Assembly (NCBI GenBank): GCA_023415825.1
Contig: JAEZJF010000006.1
Coordinates: 124,001 to 188,000, forward strand
Source: Bacillota bacterium
Lineage (GTDB): Bacteria > Bacillota > Clostridia > DSM-8532
DNA: 64,000 nucleotides
Direction: 5' to 3'
Under the pieces are notes generated by a model that did not search any database, was not told where the DNA came from, and saw only the letters and a program-made list of their open reading frames with translations. The translations under genes were made by a program, and so were the position numbers. Position 1 is the stretch's first letter. Every line of letters begins with the position of its first letter. Below are positions 44,044-53,316 of the stretch, one piece after another.

Positions 44044-45534
44044 TTACTTTAATTTCTCATATGTCCTTACCGACATCGCTATTGCTTGCTGCCTTAAAGC
44101 CATTCCGATATTTGCTGCTTCATCAGCCGGAGTGGAAGCCTTGGGATTGAAATTACCTTTAGCATCAGGGAGGACTATTCCTATTTTCTTCATATACTTA
44201 GTAGATTCTACGAAGTTGGGGAAAATAAGCTTCTGATCGGCGAAATCCTCAACACCTGCCACACTGAAATCACCATTGGGTATGATGAGCTTAATTGTCC
44301 TAAACAGCATCGCAGCACACTGTTCGCGAGTTATCAACTGGTTTGGTGTAAAGGTTGCGGGTGTGACTCCTTTGGGCGAGGTTCCTGATGTGATGCCCAG
44401 CTTATAGGCCTTAAGTATCTGAGGGTTCTTAGTGTCTTTGAAGGTGTCTGATGGAGCCGGATCGCTTGTGTTTCCAGTCATTTTCTCATATAAAAGTAAT
44501 GCAAGTTCGGCAAATTCTTCTCTCGTAATGGGCTTTGTCAAGTCTTTACCGTTTAGAATGTCAGGAATAAGTCCTAAATCGTCTGCTTTCTGAAGCTCCG
44601 GCTTTGCCCATGGAGAGGCTGATTCAAACTTTTGGACACCTATTGAAACAATATTTGAAAATTGAGAGTAAACATGATTTCCGTAGGTGGGTTCATAGGC
44701 ATAAAGTATTCTGAAATAATAGGTGTTCTCTTCAATGACAATTTTGTCGGCGATATCTAATTTAACCGGGTCAAATTCAACATTATTGGTATAGAAATTA
44801 CCACCCCACCAGTCATGACCTTCCTTCTCCGAGTACCATTTGTCGTTACCAACTTTAAAGTCTACCTTAACTTCAATGGGGAAGTTTTTATTGATGTTAT
44901 CAACTTTTGCAGCATTAACCCAGTTCAAGTAGAAATAGGGGCTGCCATCTGTATTTTTTTTCACTTCGACTTTGAGATTAGTTGGTGCATCGAGGCTAGT
45001 AGGCGCAGTAACCTGTGTCTTGCCTCCCACTGTGGTTTCATTGGAGTAAGGTGATGTAAGATAATTTTCTCCCTCATTTTCATAATCATGAAAAGCAAAA
45101 CGCATCCTGAAGGTATAAGTATCATCCATGAGTTCAAATGATTCTTTGTCTTCATCAGCAATTCCGAAATGGAAGTAAACAAAGAAGGTTTCCTGGACAT
45201 TTCCAACGTCCGTTTTCATGCCCTCTACGTAACCTTTAAATTGATCATCATAGGAAGACAAGATTTCTTCGCTGATAGATCCTCCGTATTGCCAAGGCCC
45301 ATTATTTATTTTATAGTCAATAGCAAAAAGCATTTCGCCAAAGGATTCTTTGGCATAATCTAAAATACTCTGTGGTACTGTCCAACGGAGCATTATCGTA
45401 CCCTCTTCTACTCTTGCATTTACATTCGTTGGCGCTTCCAGGCTGGTGGGAACAGTGCCCTCGGCAAAGCTCAAAGTGGCGGTTGGCAAAATGAATAATA
45501 AGGCAAGCAGAAATGAAAGCAGTCTTTTTTTCAT
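44044..45534 (-). CDS. Exported S-layer homology (SLH) domain protein
   Basis: 496 residues. Signal peptide ends near SFA (residue 24). Two Ig/fibronectin-like units (about 35-170 and 180-300), each opening with an APTN(V/L) segment and carrying aromatic strands, come next. Three SLH modules (about 310-490) follow, for example ITREEFAELALLLYEKM and ITREQCAAMLFRTIK. SLH modules hold proteins on pyruvylated secondary cell-wall polymer. The third module is weak (TPADEAANIGMALRQQ). No catalytic domain, so a surface structural or binding role is likely. Confidence 0.92.
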   Translation of the reverse strand: MKKRLLSFLLALLFILPTATLSFAEGTVPTSLEAPTNVNARVEEGTIMLRWTVPQSILDYAKESFGEMLFAIDYKINNGPWQYGGSISEEILSSYDDQFKGYVEGMKTDVGNVQETFFVYFHFGIADEDKESFELMDDTYTFRMRFAFHDYENEGENYLTSPYSNETTVGGKTQVTAPTSLDAPTNLKVEVKKNTDGSPYFYLNWVNAAKVDNINKNFPIEVKVDFKVGNDKWYSEKEGHDWWGGNFYTNNVEFDPVKLDIADKIVIEENTYYFRILYAYEPTYGNHVYSQFSNIVSIGVQKFESASPWAKPELQKADDLGLIPDILNGKDLTKPITREEFAELALLLYEKMTGNTSDPAPSDTFKDTKNPQILKAYKLGITSGTSPKGVTPATFTPNQLITREQCAAMLFRTIKLIIPNGDFSVAGVEDFADQKLIFPNFVESTKYMKKIGIVLPDAKGNFNPKASTPADEAANIGMALRQQAIAMSVRTYEKLK

Positions 45535-45668
45535 TTAAAAAACCTCCTAAGTAAATAAATAAACAATAGTTGATAATAGATTAATCTCGCTGTCTAAACA
45601 ACTTGCTGACGATCCATATGTATTATACCAACTCTATGTCATGAAAACCAATTTTTATTCTATAAATA

Positions 45669-45706
45669 CAAAAATAGCAAGATCGCTTATTCAAATCTTG
45701 CTATTT
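45669..45706 (-). terminator. Terminator after the P-loop ATPase gene
   Basis: AAATAGCAAGAT / ATCTTGCTATTT with an 11-base loop and TTTTTG on the minus strand. Confidence 0.88.
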
Positions 45707-45751
45707 AAATGGAAATATTTTTAAATTTTATAATCACATAATGATTATACC

Positions 45752-46429
45752 CTAAAATGGCAGTAAGATATTCTTTTTAATAACATAAACTGGATGATCA
45801 AGCTGTCCAGTCAATTGTTCGGCTAGCTCCATCATCATACAGGTAGCCACCAAGGGGATATTCGTTTCTTTAGCTATTTCCCTGGCAAGCTCCAACCCAA
45901 AATATACATCCTCCAAAGTCGTATCTCCAAGGAAGTGCGTGTTGTTTATCAGCTTTGTTATCTTAAGCCGTGATGCTCCCTCAATTTCCTTCATATATTT
46001 CAGGGTTCCTGCCAAGTCCCGGGTCATGGGTCTGGCTCGATTAAAAACAAAAAACATATCATAATCATCATTCGGTATGTCAAGATGATAGCGGCCTAAG
46101 ACCCTTGCACCATCTTCATCTCCCCCTACGTCCAATATGACGTGGCGGGATTTGGTCCTTAATGCCACCGAGATTTCGGGCACAAGGGCAGGGACATCCA
46201 CATTGGTATTGGCAAACAGCGGTGCCACCACCTTGATACCACGCGCCTCCAGGGTATTTTTTGCATCAACGCTTCTGAAGAATGGATTCACAATGTCCAT
46301 GTCTGCGAGAAGAACTTCCTTTTCACTTTCCTTTATTGAGACTGCGGCATTGACGGATATTTCAGACTTGCCGCTTCCGTAATGGCCGCAAAAAATATTG
46401 ATTCTTTTATTAAAATGGATTGCTTCCAT
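45752..46429 (-). CDS. ParA/MinD-like P-loop ATPase, function unknown
   Basis: 225 residues from the ATG at 46429 (AAAGGAG eight bases upstream). Walker A GHYGSGKSE, the DMDIVNPFFRS segment and Walker B region HVILDVGGDEDGARVLG are those of a SIMIBI-class ATPase. The protein lacks the deviant KGGxGK of true ParA/MinD. Such proteins occur beside ferredoxin oxidoreductase or hydro-lyase genes in Clostridia; an assembly or metal-insertion role is possible but unproven. Six bases downstream of the fumarase-type beta-subunit gene, so co-expressed with it. Confidence 0.82.
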   Translation of the reverse strand: MEAIHFNKRINIFCGHYGSGKSEISVNAAVSIKESEKEVLLADMDIVNPFFRSVDAKNTLEARGIKVVAPLFANTNVDVPALVPEISVALRTKSRHVILDVGGDEDGARVLGRYHLDIPNDDYDMFFVFNRARPMTRDLAGTLKYMKEIEGASRLKITKLINNTHFLGDTTLEDVYFGLELAREIAKETNIPLVATCMMMELAEQLTGQLDHPVYVIKKNILLPF

Positions 46430-46434
46430 CGATA

Positions 46435-46989
46435 TCACTCCTTTATTGCGTATTGTTCTCTTCCTTCCCTATACCTATCCTTACCCGTTGCATCAATAAT
46501 CACAACACAGGGAAAGTTTTCAACCTCAAGCCTGCGGATGGCTTCGGTTCCCAAATCCTCAAAGGCTATGACTTCTTCCTTCTTGATGCATGATGAAATT
46601 AATGCGCCTGCACCGCCTATGGCACCAAAATAAATAGCCCCATATTGCTTTATGGCTTCTATTACATGATCGTTTCTAAGCCCTTTTCCTATCATGCCCT
46701 TTAAACCCAAGGCGATGAGCTTCGGCGCATAGGCATCCATTCTGCCACTGGTAGTGGGGCCTGCCGAACCAATGATCTTTCCTTCCGGAGCCGGACAGGG
46801 GCCAACATAATAAATGATCTGACCCTCTAGATCAAAAGGGAGGGGCTCTCCCTTTTCAATAAGTGAAATCAAGCGTTTATGGGCAGCATCGCGGCCCGTA
46901 TAAATCACGCCGGAAATGAGAACCTGGTCACCGGCCTTTAATTCATTTATGTATTCATCAGTTAATGGCGTTGTTATCCTTTTTGCCAT
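46435..46989 (-). CDS. Fumarase/tartrate dehydratase-type hydro-lyase, beta subunit
   Basis: 184 residues from the ATG at 46989. This is the C-terminal (beta) half of class I Fe-S hydro-lyases: LKAGDQVLISGVIYTGRDAAH, YYVGPCPAPEGKIIGSAGPT and TSGRMDAY match the family. In two-subunit fumarase and tartrate dehydratase the alpha subunit carries the Fe4S4 ligands and normally sits next to the beta gene. No alpha gene is present on either side here. It may act with an alpha subunit encoded elsewhere. Confidence 0.88.
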   Translation of the reverse strand: MAKRITTPLTDEYINELKAGDQVLISGVIYTGRDAAHKRLISLIEKGEPLPFDLEGQIIYYVGPCPAPEGKIIGSAGPTTSGRMDAYAPKLIALGLKGMIGKGLRNDHVIEAIKQYGAIYFGAIGGAGALISSCIKKEEVIAFEDLGTEAIRRLEVENFPCVVIIDATGKDRYREGREQYAIKE

Positions 46990-47002
46990 ATACATTTCCC
47001 TC

Positions 47003-47740
47003 TCAACCATTGTATAGGATAGATGCTTCCTCGGTATATTGTCCCCCTTGATCATACATCACCAAATTGGGTAGGATAGCAAGCCCCGGATTCCCATTTT
47101 TTAAGCCCTTAATTAAAATCAGAGACGGCTTATCTCCTTCTCTGGGACAGACCAGACGGAGAAGCTTGGGTTCTATTTTCACTTTTCTCATACCCTCCAT
47201 GATATCGGTCAGCCGATCAGGCCGATGAACCATAAAAAATTCGCCCTGGGGTTTGAGCAAAGCAGCAGTGTTTACAAGGACATCCTCAAGGGCACATAAA
47301 AGCTCATGACGCGCAATGGCCTTGCTTTCACTGAGATTCACAACACCACCTCCCACTTTCGTATAGGGAGGATTACTCACAATGACATCGTAAATACTCG
47401 CACCTAACAAAGAAACAGCAGATTTTATATCTCCCGTTACAATTTTAACTCTGTTGTTAAGCCCATTTCCATCTACGCTTCTTTGGGCCATGGCTGAGAT
47501 GTCAGGCTGAATTTCAATCCCGGTAATACTTTGCGCCTCTGTTTTTGCTGCAAGAAGGATGGGAATAATACCGGTGCCCGTTCCAAGATCGAGCACCTTC
47601 TGATGCCTTCTTGCCACAACAAAATTGGATAAAAGAACGGCATCCAATCCAAAGCGAAAAGCATCCATTTTCTGAAGGATGAAAAGTCCTTGTATCTGCA
47701 GATCCTCCAGGGTTTCATCAGGCAAGACAACAAATCCCAT
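47003..47740 (-). CDS. trmN6: tRNA(1)(Val) A37 N6-methyltransferase-like protein (YabB/TrmN6)
   Basis: 245 residues. S-adenosylmethionine-binding motif VLDLGTGTGIIPILLAA, GIEIQPD and the N6-adenine catalytic NPPY (IVSNPPYTKVGGG). The family methylates A37 in tRNA-Val in E. coli. The same gene (yabB) follows ricT/yabA in Bacillus, and here it is two genes after ricT. Confidence 0.92.
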   Translation of the reverse strand: MGFVVLPDETLEDLQIQGLFILQKMDAFRFGLDAVLLSNFVVARRHQKVLDLGTGTGIIPILLAAKTEAQSITGIEIQPDISAMAQRSVDGNGLNNRVKIVTGDIKSAVSLLGASIYDVIVSNPPYTKVGGGVVNLSESKAIARHELLCALEDVLVNTAALLKPQGEFFMVHRPDRLTDIMEGMRKVKIEPKLLRLVCPREGDKPSLILIKGLKNGNPGLAILPNLVMYDQGGQYTEEASILYNG

Positions 47741-47771
47741 ATTATTGCTCCGTATTTGATAGCACTATTAC

Positions 47772-47804
47772 AAAAAAGAGTCAAGCCTATGGCCTGACCC
47801 TCTT
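47772..47804 (-). terminator. Terminator of the ferredoxin gene
   Basis: Stem formed by AAGAGGGTCAGGCC with GGCTTGACTCTT (one bulge), then TTTTTT on the minus strand, 20 bases after the stop at 47824. Confidence 0.85.
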
Positions 47805-47823
47805 GTTTCATCTTAAAACTGCC

Positions 47824-47994
47824 TTATTTAGGCTGTGGTGCTGCAACAGGACATACATTGGCACAGGAACCACAATCAATGCATGAATCTTCATCAATTA
47901 CATATACGCTGTCACCAGCAGATATACAACTTACAGGGCACTCAGCTTCACATGCTCCACAACTGATGCAATCTTCGTTTATAAAATATGCCAC
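47824..47994 (-). CDS. 2[4Fe-4S] ferredoxin
   Basis: 56 residues from a GTG start with GGGAGG eight bases upstream. Two classic cluster motifs, CISCGACEAECP and CIDCGSCANVCP, arranged with the pseudo-twofold repeat of clostridial ferredoxins. Acts as a low-potential electron carrier, for example for the kor enzyme. It lies between ricT and trmN6 and has its own terminator. Confidence 0.94.
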   Translation of the reverse strand: MAYFINEDCISCGACEAECPVSCISAGDSVYVIDEDSCIDCGSCANVCPVAAPQPK

Positions 47995-48140
47995 GGTTTA
48001 CACCTCCCAATACCATATAATTAAATGAATAAATAGTTCAGAAATATCCTATACTATATACTCTTTAATGTCAATGAAATAAGGGAAGTTCGAATGCACA
48101 TAATTAGGTACATCATTTGACTGGCCTATTTGACTTTGAT

Positions 48141-49013
48141 TTAGTCCTCAAGCTGCTTTAGCTCCTCAAGAACCTTATCCTCCTGATCATTGCGCCTGTC
48201 TGCATCCTTAACCACACGAACTTCGTTTACCGCGTATTCTTTTATATCAGTACCCTGCTCACTGTCGAGCTTGACACGGACCTTTTCCTTTAAGAGATTG
48301 ATCTGAACAACAACGCCCGGCCCGTTCGGCGTCTGTACCACAGCATCAACCTTGGGGCTCTTCTTTAGTAGGTATTCATAGGTATCCTGTTCATACTTGA
48401 GACAGCACATGAGCCTGCCGCAAGTACCCGATATCTTTGTGGGATTTAAAGACAAGGATTGTTCCTTGGCCATTTTTATAGAGACAGGATGAAATTCAGC
48501 CAGATGTGTACTGCAGCATAGCGGACGCCCACAGGCACCAATTGCACCCATCATTTTGGCTTCATCGCGAACACCGATCTGGCGAAGCTCGATGCGTGTA
48601 CGGAACACAGAAGCCAGATCCTTCACCAATTCTCTGAAATCCACACGCCCGTCAGCAGTGAAATAGAATAATACCTTATTATTATCAAATGTGTATTCTA
48701 CATCAATAAGCTTCATATCGAGCTCATGTTTTTTTATCTTTTCAAGGCAAATGCTGAAGGCTTCCTTCTCCTTCTCGCGGTTCTCGCGAACATGCCTTAA
48801 ATCCTCATCATCAGCCTTTCTGATGACATTTTTCAAAGGAGCGACCACTTGTTCATCGGTTACCTCGTGATTGGGTACGACTATCTCGCCGCATTCGACT
48901 CCTCTTGCCGTTTCGACAATAACACTCTCACCCTTTTTGAAAACAAAACTACAAGGGTCAAAATAATATATCTTACCTGCAGTCCTAAAACGGACGCCTA
49001 CTACATTCACCAT
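48141..49013 (-). CDS. ricT: RicT (YaaT/PSP1-family) regulatory iron-sulfur protein
   Basis: 290 residues. PSP1 domain with the Cys clusters GACGRPLCCSTHL and CGRLMCCLKYE, which in Bacillus help RicT, with RicA and RicF, hold two Fe4S4 clusters. The complex stimulates RNase Y mRNA maturation and affects sporulation and competence. Follows holB as in Bacillus. Confidence 0.94.
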   Translation of the reverse strand: MVNVVGVRFRTAGKIYYFDPCSFVFKKGESVIVETARGVECGEIVVPNHEVTDEQVVAPLKNVIRKADDEDLRHVRENREKEKEAFSICLEKIKKHELDMKLIDVEYTFDNNKVLFYFTADGRVDFRELVKDLASVFRTRIELRQIGVRDEAKMMGAIGACGRPLCCSTHLAEFHPVSIKMAKEQSLSLNPTKISGTCGRLMCCLKYEQDTYEYLLKKSPKVDAVVQTPNGPGVVVQINLLKEKVRVKLDSEQGTDIKEYAVNEVRVVKDADRRNDQEDKVLEELKQLED

Positions 49014-49043
49014 TAAAATCCTCCCAGGAAACCATCGCCTGCC

Positions 49044-50009
49044 TTAAACATCCAGCGTTATTAAATCCACAGCCAGCTGGTAATTCATGTTGCGCTTCAG
49101 GTTGCTCCTAATCTCATGTATTCTTGAAATTTTCTCGGTTATTACCAAGGGATCATAACGTTGCGCATATGCTAATATCTTATCCTTTTTATCTGAATTA
49201 ATCAACCCATACCCCTCATCGAGTGCTTGCGATGCATGACACGATACCAACAAAATATCACGGTACACCGACTCCAGTATATCCATGCACTCCTCGAAGG
49301 CTTCTTTTTCCTTTGAAAGGTATTGATTAAACTCAAGGTGCGCAAATCCTTCCGGACTGAAGACATACTGCATGACTTTTTCACGGTTTTTTTCAAATTC
49401 TGTATCGCCAAGCAGCTGAAGCGCTTTGCCGGTAATGCCATGACTCCAGGTAAGAATATGCTCCTTGCCCTTCGTATCCAGTCCCTTTAACTGAGCAATC
49501 CTATTCATGTCCTCAAGAGAGGCCGGCTTAAGCTTCATTTGGACAATTCGTGACCTTACAGTAATGAGCAGGGATTCATAATAGGCGGTCGTCAGAAGAA
49601 TCACCGCATAGGACGGCGGCTCTTCCAATGTCTTAAGCAGACAATTCTGAGCATCCGGGGTCATGCGCTCAGCTTCTTCAATAAGGTATACCTTGCGGCC
49701 GGAAGCCGGACGAATACCTATATCTTCAATAAGTCCTCTTATCTGCTTAATGAGAATTTTTTTAGTTTCACTTCTTATAACAGTCAATCCCGGATTAACA
49801 CCTGCTTCAAAGCTCTTGCAGGCTCTGCATTGGCCACATGGCGCCATATCCTCCGGACCCGTACAAAGCAGCATCTTTGCAAGATAATGAGACAGTGTTC
49901 TCTTGCCTATTCCGACCGGTCCGGTAAGTGCGTAAGCGTGGCTTAACATATTCTGTTTTATTTTATCTCTAAAGCCTTCTATTATAGGCTTCTGACCAAT
50001 AAAGTGCAT
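49044..50009 (-). CDS. holB: DNA polymerase III delta-prime subunit
   Basis: 321 residues of the clamp-loader complex. AAA+ core with Walker A GPVGIGKRTL, zinc-binding CGQCRACKSFEAG, and the SRC-like region (EEPPSYAVILLTT, SRIVQMKLKP). Within the conserved tmk-yaaR-holB-ricT block. Confidence 0.94.
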   Translation of the reverse strand: MHFIGQKPIIEGFRDKIKQNMLSHAYALTGPVGIGKRTLSHYLAKMLLCTGPEDMAPCGQCRACKSFEAGVNPGLTVIRSETKKILIKQIRGLIEDIGIRPASGRKVYLIEEAERMTPDAQNCLLKTLEEPPSYAVILLTTAYYESLLITVRSRIVQMKLKPASLEDMNRIAQLKGLDTKGKEHILTWSHGITGKALQLLGDTEFEKNREKVMQYVFSPEGFAHLEFNQYLSKEKEAFEECMDILESVYRDILLVSCHASQALDEGYGLINSDKKDKILAYAQRYDPLVITEKISRIHEIRSNLKRNMNYQLAVDLITLDV

Positions 50010-50042
50010 TTAGGGTCTCCTTTTAGGCAGCAGGCTTTCCAA

Positions 50043-50504
50043 CTAAAGTACAAGATCCAGTACAAGCCCTCGGATATCTTCAATACGGCCCATTATTTCA
50101 AGATTATTTTTCTCGGAGCTGAGAACCTCGCGTGTCAGCTGTTCCAGCTTTTCATTAATCGTCTTGACTGAAGCAAAGACCCGATGACGTCCGCGCCTGT
50201 CCAGAAAGCTCTCCTTTGAAAAACGGCTGGAGCCTCTTACAGCTTCATCTAAAAACTCCATGACCAGCCTTTTGTAGACTTTGAGCTCAGAAATATCGAC
50301 ATGCTCCGAAAGGCGCTTACCCTGCTTTTCTATTTCCTGGGCTTTCTTCTTAAGCTCTTCATCCTGATTTTGGGAAAAATGCCGATCCAGTTGAGTGCCG
50401 AATTGGGTTCCGCTTTTTCCCTGAACCTTGCTGGAATCGCGTTCTATTCGGTTTCCTATGCTCTGTGGCTTTCTGCCGGAGCTTCCATCAATCTTTAAAG
50501 CCAT
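50043..50504 (-). CDS. yaaR: YaaR-family (DUF327) protein
   Basis: 153 residues, mostly helical (ISELKVYKRLVMEFLDEA, SFLDRRGRHRVFASVKTINE). A widespread Firmicutes family of unknown function that is consistently placed between tmk and holB, which is its position here. In Bacillus a small c-di-AMP-binding protein gene (darA/yaaQ) lies between tmk and yaaR; only 12 bases separate them here, so it is absent. Confidence 0.9.
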   Translation of the reverse strand: MALKIDGSSGRKPQSIGNRIERDSSKVQGKSGTQFGTQLDRHFSQNQDEELKKKAQEIEKQGKRLSEHVDISELKVYKRLVMEFLDEAVRGSSRFSKESFLDRRGRHRVFASVKTINEKLEQLTREVLSSEKNNLEIMGRIEDIRGLVLDLVL

Positions 50505-50516
50505 AGTACCCCCTAC

Positions 50517-51197
50517 CTATTTTCCAATAGCGTTTTTTACAATAGAATAGATGTCCTCATGGATGTCGTCTATGGTTCTTATTTTATCATCCTTAACACA
50601 TAAAACACGATTCCACTTATAGGCTTCGGCAATTCTGCAGGCATTTAGATAGGAATCCAGCAAATGCTCTTCATTTTTCTCATGGATATCCTTTTCATTT
50701 TTACCTGTAATTTTATTTTTTCTCTCCTTCATAAGCTTACTCCCATATTCAGGAGGCATATCAAGGAAAATAACGCTATCGGGAACCGGTATTCCCAGCT
50801 TTACAAACTCAAGATCCCACAGCCATTCCAAAAATGCTGTTTTCTCATCATGATTCTTTATTTTAGAGGCCTGATGGATCATATTGGACATGGTGTATCG
50901 ATCTGATACTACTATGCCACCTTTTAAGTAGTAATCCATCCATGAGGTTTTATAGGAAGCATAGCGGTCCACCGCAAAAAATGTGGAGGCCGCATAAGCA
51001 TTGACATCCTCAGGGTTATTTCCAAATTCACCATTCAAATACATCTTCACTAAGGCCGAGGATTGACTGTTGTAATTCGGAAATTCTACTTTTTTTACCG
51101 AAAGGTTTTCTTTTAGTAATCTCTCATAGAGTTTGACGGCATGGGTAGCCTTTCCGCTGGAATCCACACCTTCTATAATAATGAGCTTGCCTTTCAA
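50517..51197 (-). CDS. tmk: Thymidylate kinase
   Basis: Phosphorylates dTMP to dTDP. 226 residues with P-loop EGVDSSGKAT (residues 9-18), the DRY motif (VVSDRYTMSN) and a basic LID region (KERKNKITGKNEKD). The sequence resembles the eukaryote-like variant (FPNYNSQSSALVKMYLNGEFG) found in a set of Clostridia more than the usual bacterial Tmk. Confidence 0.93.
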   Translation of the reverse strand: MKGKLIIIEGVDSSGKATHAVKLYERLLKENLSVKKVEFPNYNSQSSALVKMYLNGEFGNNPEDVNAYAASTFFAVDRYASYKTSWMDYYLKGGIVVSDRYTMSNMIHQASKIKNHDEKTAFLEWLWDLEFVKLGIPVPDSVIFLDMPPEYGSKLMKERKNKITGKNEKDIHEKNEEHLLDSYLNACRIAEAYKWNRVLCVKDDKIRTIDDIHEDIYSIVKNAIGK

Positions 51198-51227
51198 TTG
51201 CTCTCCCCCTTAAGCTGATCCTTTTAT

Positions 51228-52637
51228 TTATATGACCTGTATTTTATCCTGGCTTATGCCGTGAACAGGACAATTCTCCTCCATAAGAGCTTCAATGATG
51301 CCCAGGAATTCTGATGAAATGCGTTCTCCGGGATTCAGCAAGGGTATTCCCGGCGGATAAGGGATTACCGATACCGCACTGATTGCTCCTAATGCTTCTT
51401 TTATCGGCAATTCACGTCCGTTATGAAAGAGCGCTTCCCTGAGAGTTAAAATTCTTTCAGGAAGTACGTTGGGCCATGAAACCCGCTTTCTTTCGGCTGA
51501 TGTTTCTTCTTTGAATTCTTCTGAAAGAGCCTTAAGCGCACCAAATAATCGGTTAAAGTCCTCCGAGCTGTGAAAGGGCGTCGCTATGAGCACCACATGC
51601 TCTAAATCGGCCATTTCGGCAAAAACGCCATAACGGACTCTGAGCAATTCTTCAGCCTTAAAGCCACTCAATTGGGTATTTTTAAAGCTCAGAACAATCC
51701 TCGAAAAATCTGTAGCATATCCGTCATAGCAACAAGCCACCCTTTTTATACTGGGAAGCTGTTCAAGCTTTTCGTTAAATTTCGTTATATGCTGCCATAA
51801 GTCCTCATAAAGGATCTCTCCTTTATCTTCCATCATCTGGCGCGCGGTATCAATGGAAGCCATAAAAAGGTAGGATGGACTGGTAGTCTGAACCATTGAG
51901 GCTACCTTCTCGACAACCCCTCGCGCTATTAGGCTTTTCTCATTTCCATGAAGAAGGGCAGTTTGAGTAAGAGCCGGTAATGTCTTATGAAGGCTTTGAA
52001 CACAGAGGTCTGCTCCCAATTCCAAAGCAGTGTCAGGAAAAGCCTTATGAAATCTGAAATGCGCACCATGGGCCTCATCAACGAAAAGAGGAATACGGTA
52101 CTGTCTAGCCAATTCAGAAATACCCTCCAAGGGTTGCGCCACCCCATAGTAATTAGGCCTTGTCAATAAAATACCTTGAGCATCAGGATGGGCTGATAAG
52201 GCTTTTCTAAGCGCCAGTTCCGTTATCCCTAATGGTATCTGATTTTCATCATCTCTCTCAGGCAAAACATAGATGGGCTCCGCATTGATCAAGGCCAACG
52301 CACTTAAAACCGATCGATGACAATCTCTCCCGATTATCAGTTTCCCGCCTGGCTTTACTACTGCCTGAACCATGGTGTGAATACCTGATGTTGACCCATT
52401 GACTAAAAAAAGTGAATAGCCTGCGCCGAATAAATGGGCTACAAGCTCTTGTGCTTCCCGGATTACCCCCTGGGGGTGGTGCAGACAATCCGAACCGGGT
52501 ATTTCGGTTATATCCAGGCACCCAGCGATTTTTAGCTCTTCAGAAAGTCCCCGTCCCAAAAGGTGCCCAGGCATATGAAATGGAAGCGGGTTACTGCTTG
52601 GGTAAGCCTTAAGCATTTCATAGATTGGCATTTTCAA
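51228..52637 (-). CDS. PLP-dependent Orn/Lys/Arg decarboxylase-family protein (YaaO-like)
   Basis: 469 residues, fold type I aminotransferase-like. PFHMPGH near the N-terminus, FLVNGSTSGIHTM, VDEAHGAHFRF, and the pyridoxal-phosphate Lys in QSLHKTLPALTQTA. A C-terminal domain (YPPGIPLLNPGE) completes the short form that lacks the receiver-like wing domain. Bacillus YaaO occupies the same place before tmk. Arginine, lysine and ornithine are all possible substrates. The TTG start at 52637 has AGGTGG at seven bases; an ATG six bases on is also possible. Confidence 0.9.
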   Translation of the reverse strand: MKMPIYEMLKAYPSSNPLPFHMPGHLLGRGLSEELKIAGCLDITEIPGSDCLHHPQGVIREAQELVAHLFGAGYSLFLVNGSTSGIHTMVQAVVKPGGKLIIGRDCHRSVLSALALINAEPIYVLPERDDENQIPLGITELALRKALSAHPDAQGILLTRPNYYGVAQPLEGISELARQYRIPLFVDEAHGAHFRFHKAFPDTALELGADLCVQSLHKTLPALTQTALLHGNEKSLIARGVVEKVASMVQTTSPSYLFMASIDTARQMMEDKGEILYEDLWQHITKFNEKLEQLPSIKRVACCYDGYATDFSRIVLSFKNTQLSGFKAEELLRVRYGVFAEMADLEHVVLIATPFHSSEDFNRLFGALKALSEEFKEETSAERKRVSWPNVLPERILTLREALFHNGRELPIKEALGAISAVSVIPYPPGIPLLNPGERISSEFLGIIEALMEENCPVHGISQDKIQVI

Positions 52638-52673
52638 AGTATAACCACCTAATATGACACAAAATTGGGCTGT

Positions 52674-53288
52674 TTAGTTAATACTTCCTATTTTGCTGAA
52701 AGGCAAAATACGGAAGATGGCTTTCCCCTCAACCCAGGAGCGATCAATAACCCCAAAGCTCCTGCTGTCCATGCTCTCACCCCGATTATCACCCAGGACA
52801 AAGAGCTTACCCTCAGGTACCGTAAATGAATTAACGCTGCCATTTAAGACTATATTCTCGAAGGGATCAATTCTAGCGTATTCTTCTTCTTGTTCCTTGC
52901 CGTTAACATAAAGGACATTATCCCGAATTTCAATCTCATCGCCAGGAACCCCAATAACTCGCTTTATAAGGCGGTTTCTTCTAAATTCCTTATTGAGCTT
53001 TTTTGAAATATCACTTAAATAAATGGAAGCCCTGCCAACAACGCCGTTAACGGGTTCATCTCTGAGAAAAATGATGATATCTCCGCGCTGAGGCTCTCCC
53101 CAGCTATAGGCCAGCTTGTTCATAATGAGTTTATCACCCTCCACAAGCGTATTCATCATAGAGCTCATATTGACCTCGGTAAGAGCAAAAAGCTCGCTCT
53201 GAATAACAGAGGCGATTACAAAAGCAGTAATAATTAATGTGACCCATTCCATAATTTCTCTAAACGGACTCTTCTTTTTTTGTTCCAA
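52674..53288 (-). CDS. lepB: Signal peptidase I
   Basis: Cleaves secretory signal peptides outside the membrane. About 204 residues from a TTG at 53288, which has AAGGGG nine bases upstream and leads directly into EQKKKSPFREIMEW; a frame to 53345 would overlap mgtC. One membrane segment (about 14-33), catalytic Ser in NMSSMMNTL, general base Lys in LIKRVIGVPGD, and the box VLGDNRGESMDSR. Typical length for Gram-positive SipS-like enzymes. Confidence 0.93.
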   Translation of the reverse strand: MEQKKKSPFREIMEWVTLIITAFVIASVIQSELFALTEVNMSSMMNTLVEGDKLIMNKLAYSWGEPQRGDIIIFLRDEPVNGVVGRASIYLSDISKKLNKEFRRNRLIKRVIGVPGDEIEIRDNVLYVNGKEQEEEYARIDPFENIVLNGSVNSFTVPEGKLFVLGDNRGESMDSRSFGVIDRSWVEGKAIFRILPFSKIGSIN

Positions 53289-53316
53289 AAATAAAAACCC
53301 CTTCCATAAGAAATCC

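Noticed and set aside
47003..47055. Overlap of the hydro-lyase beta subunit with trmN6
   Set aside because: The overlap disappears when the ATG at 46989, which begins the conserved protein, is used.
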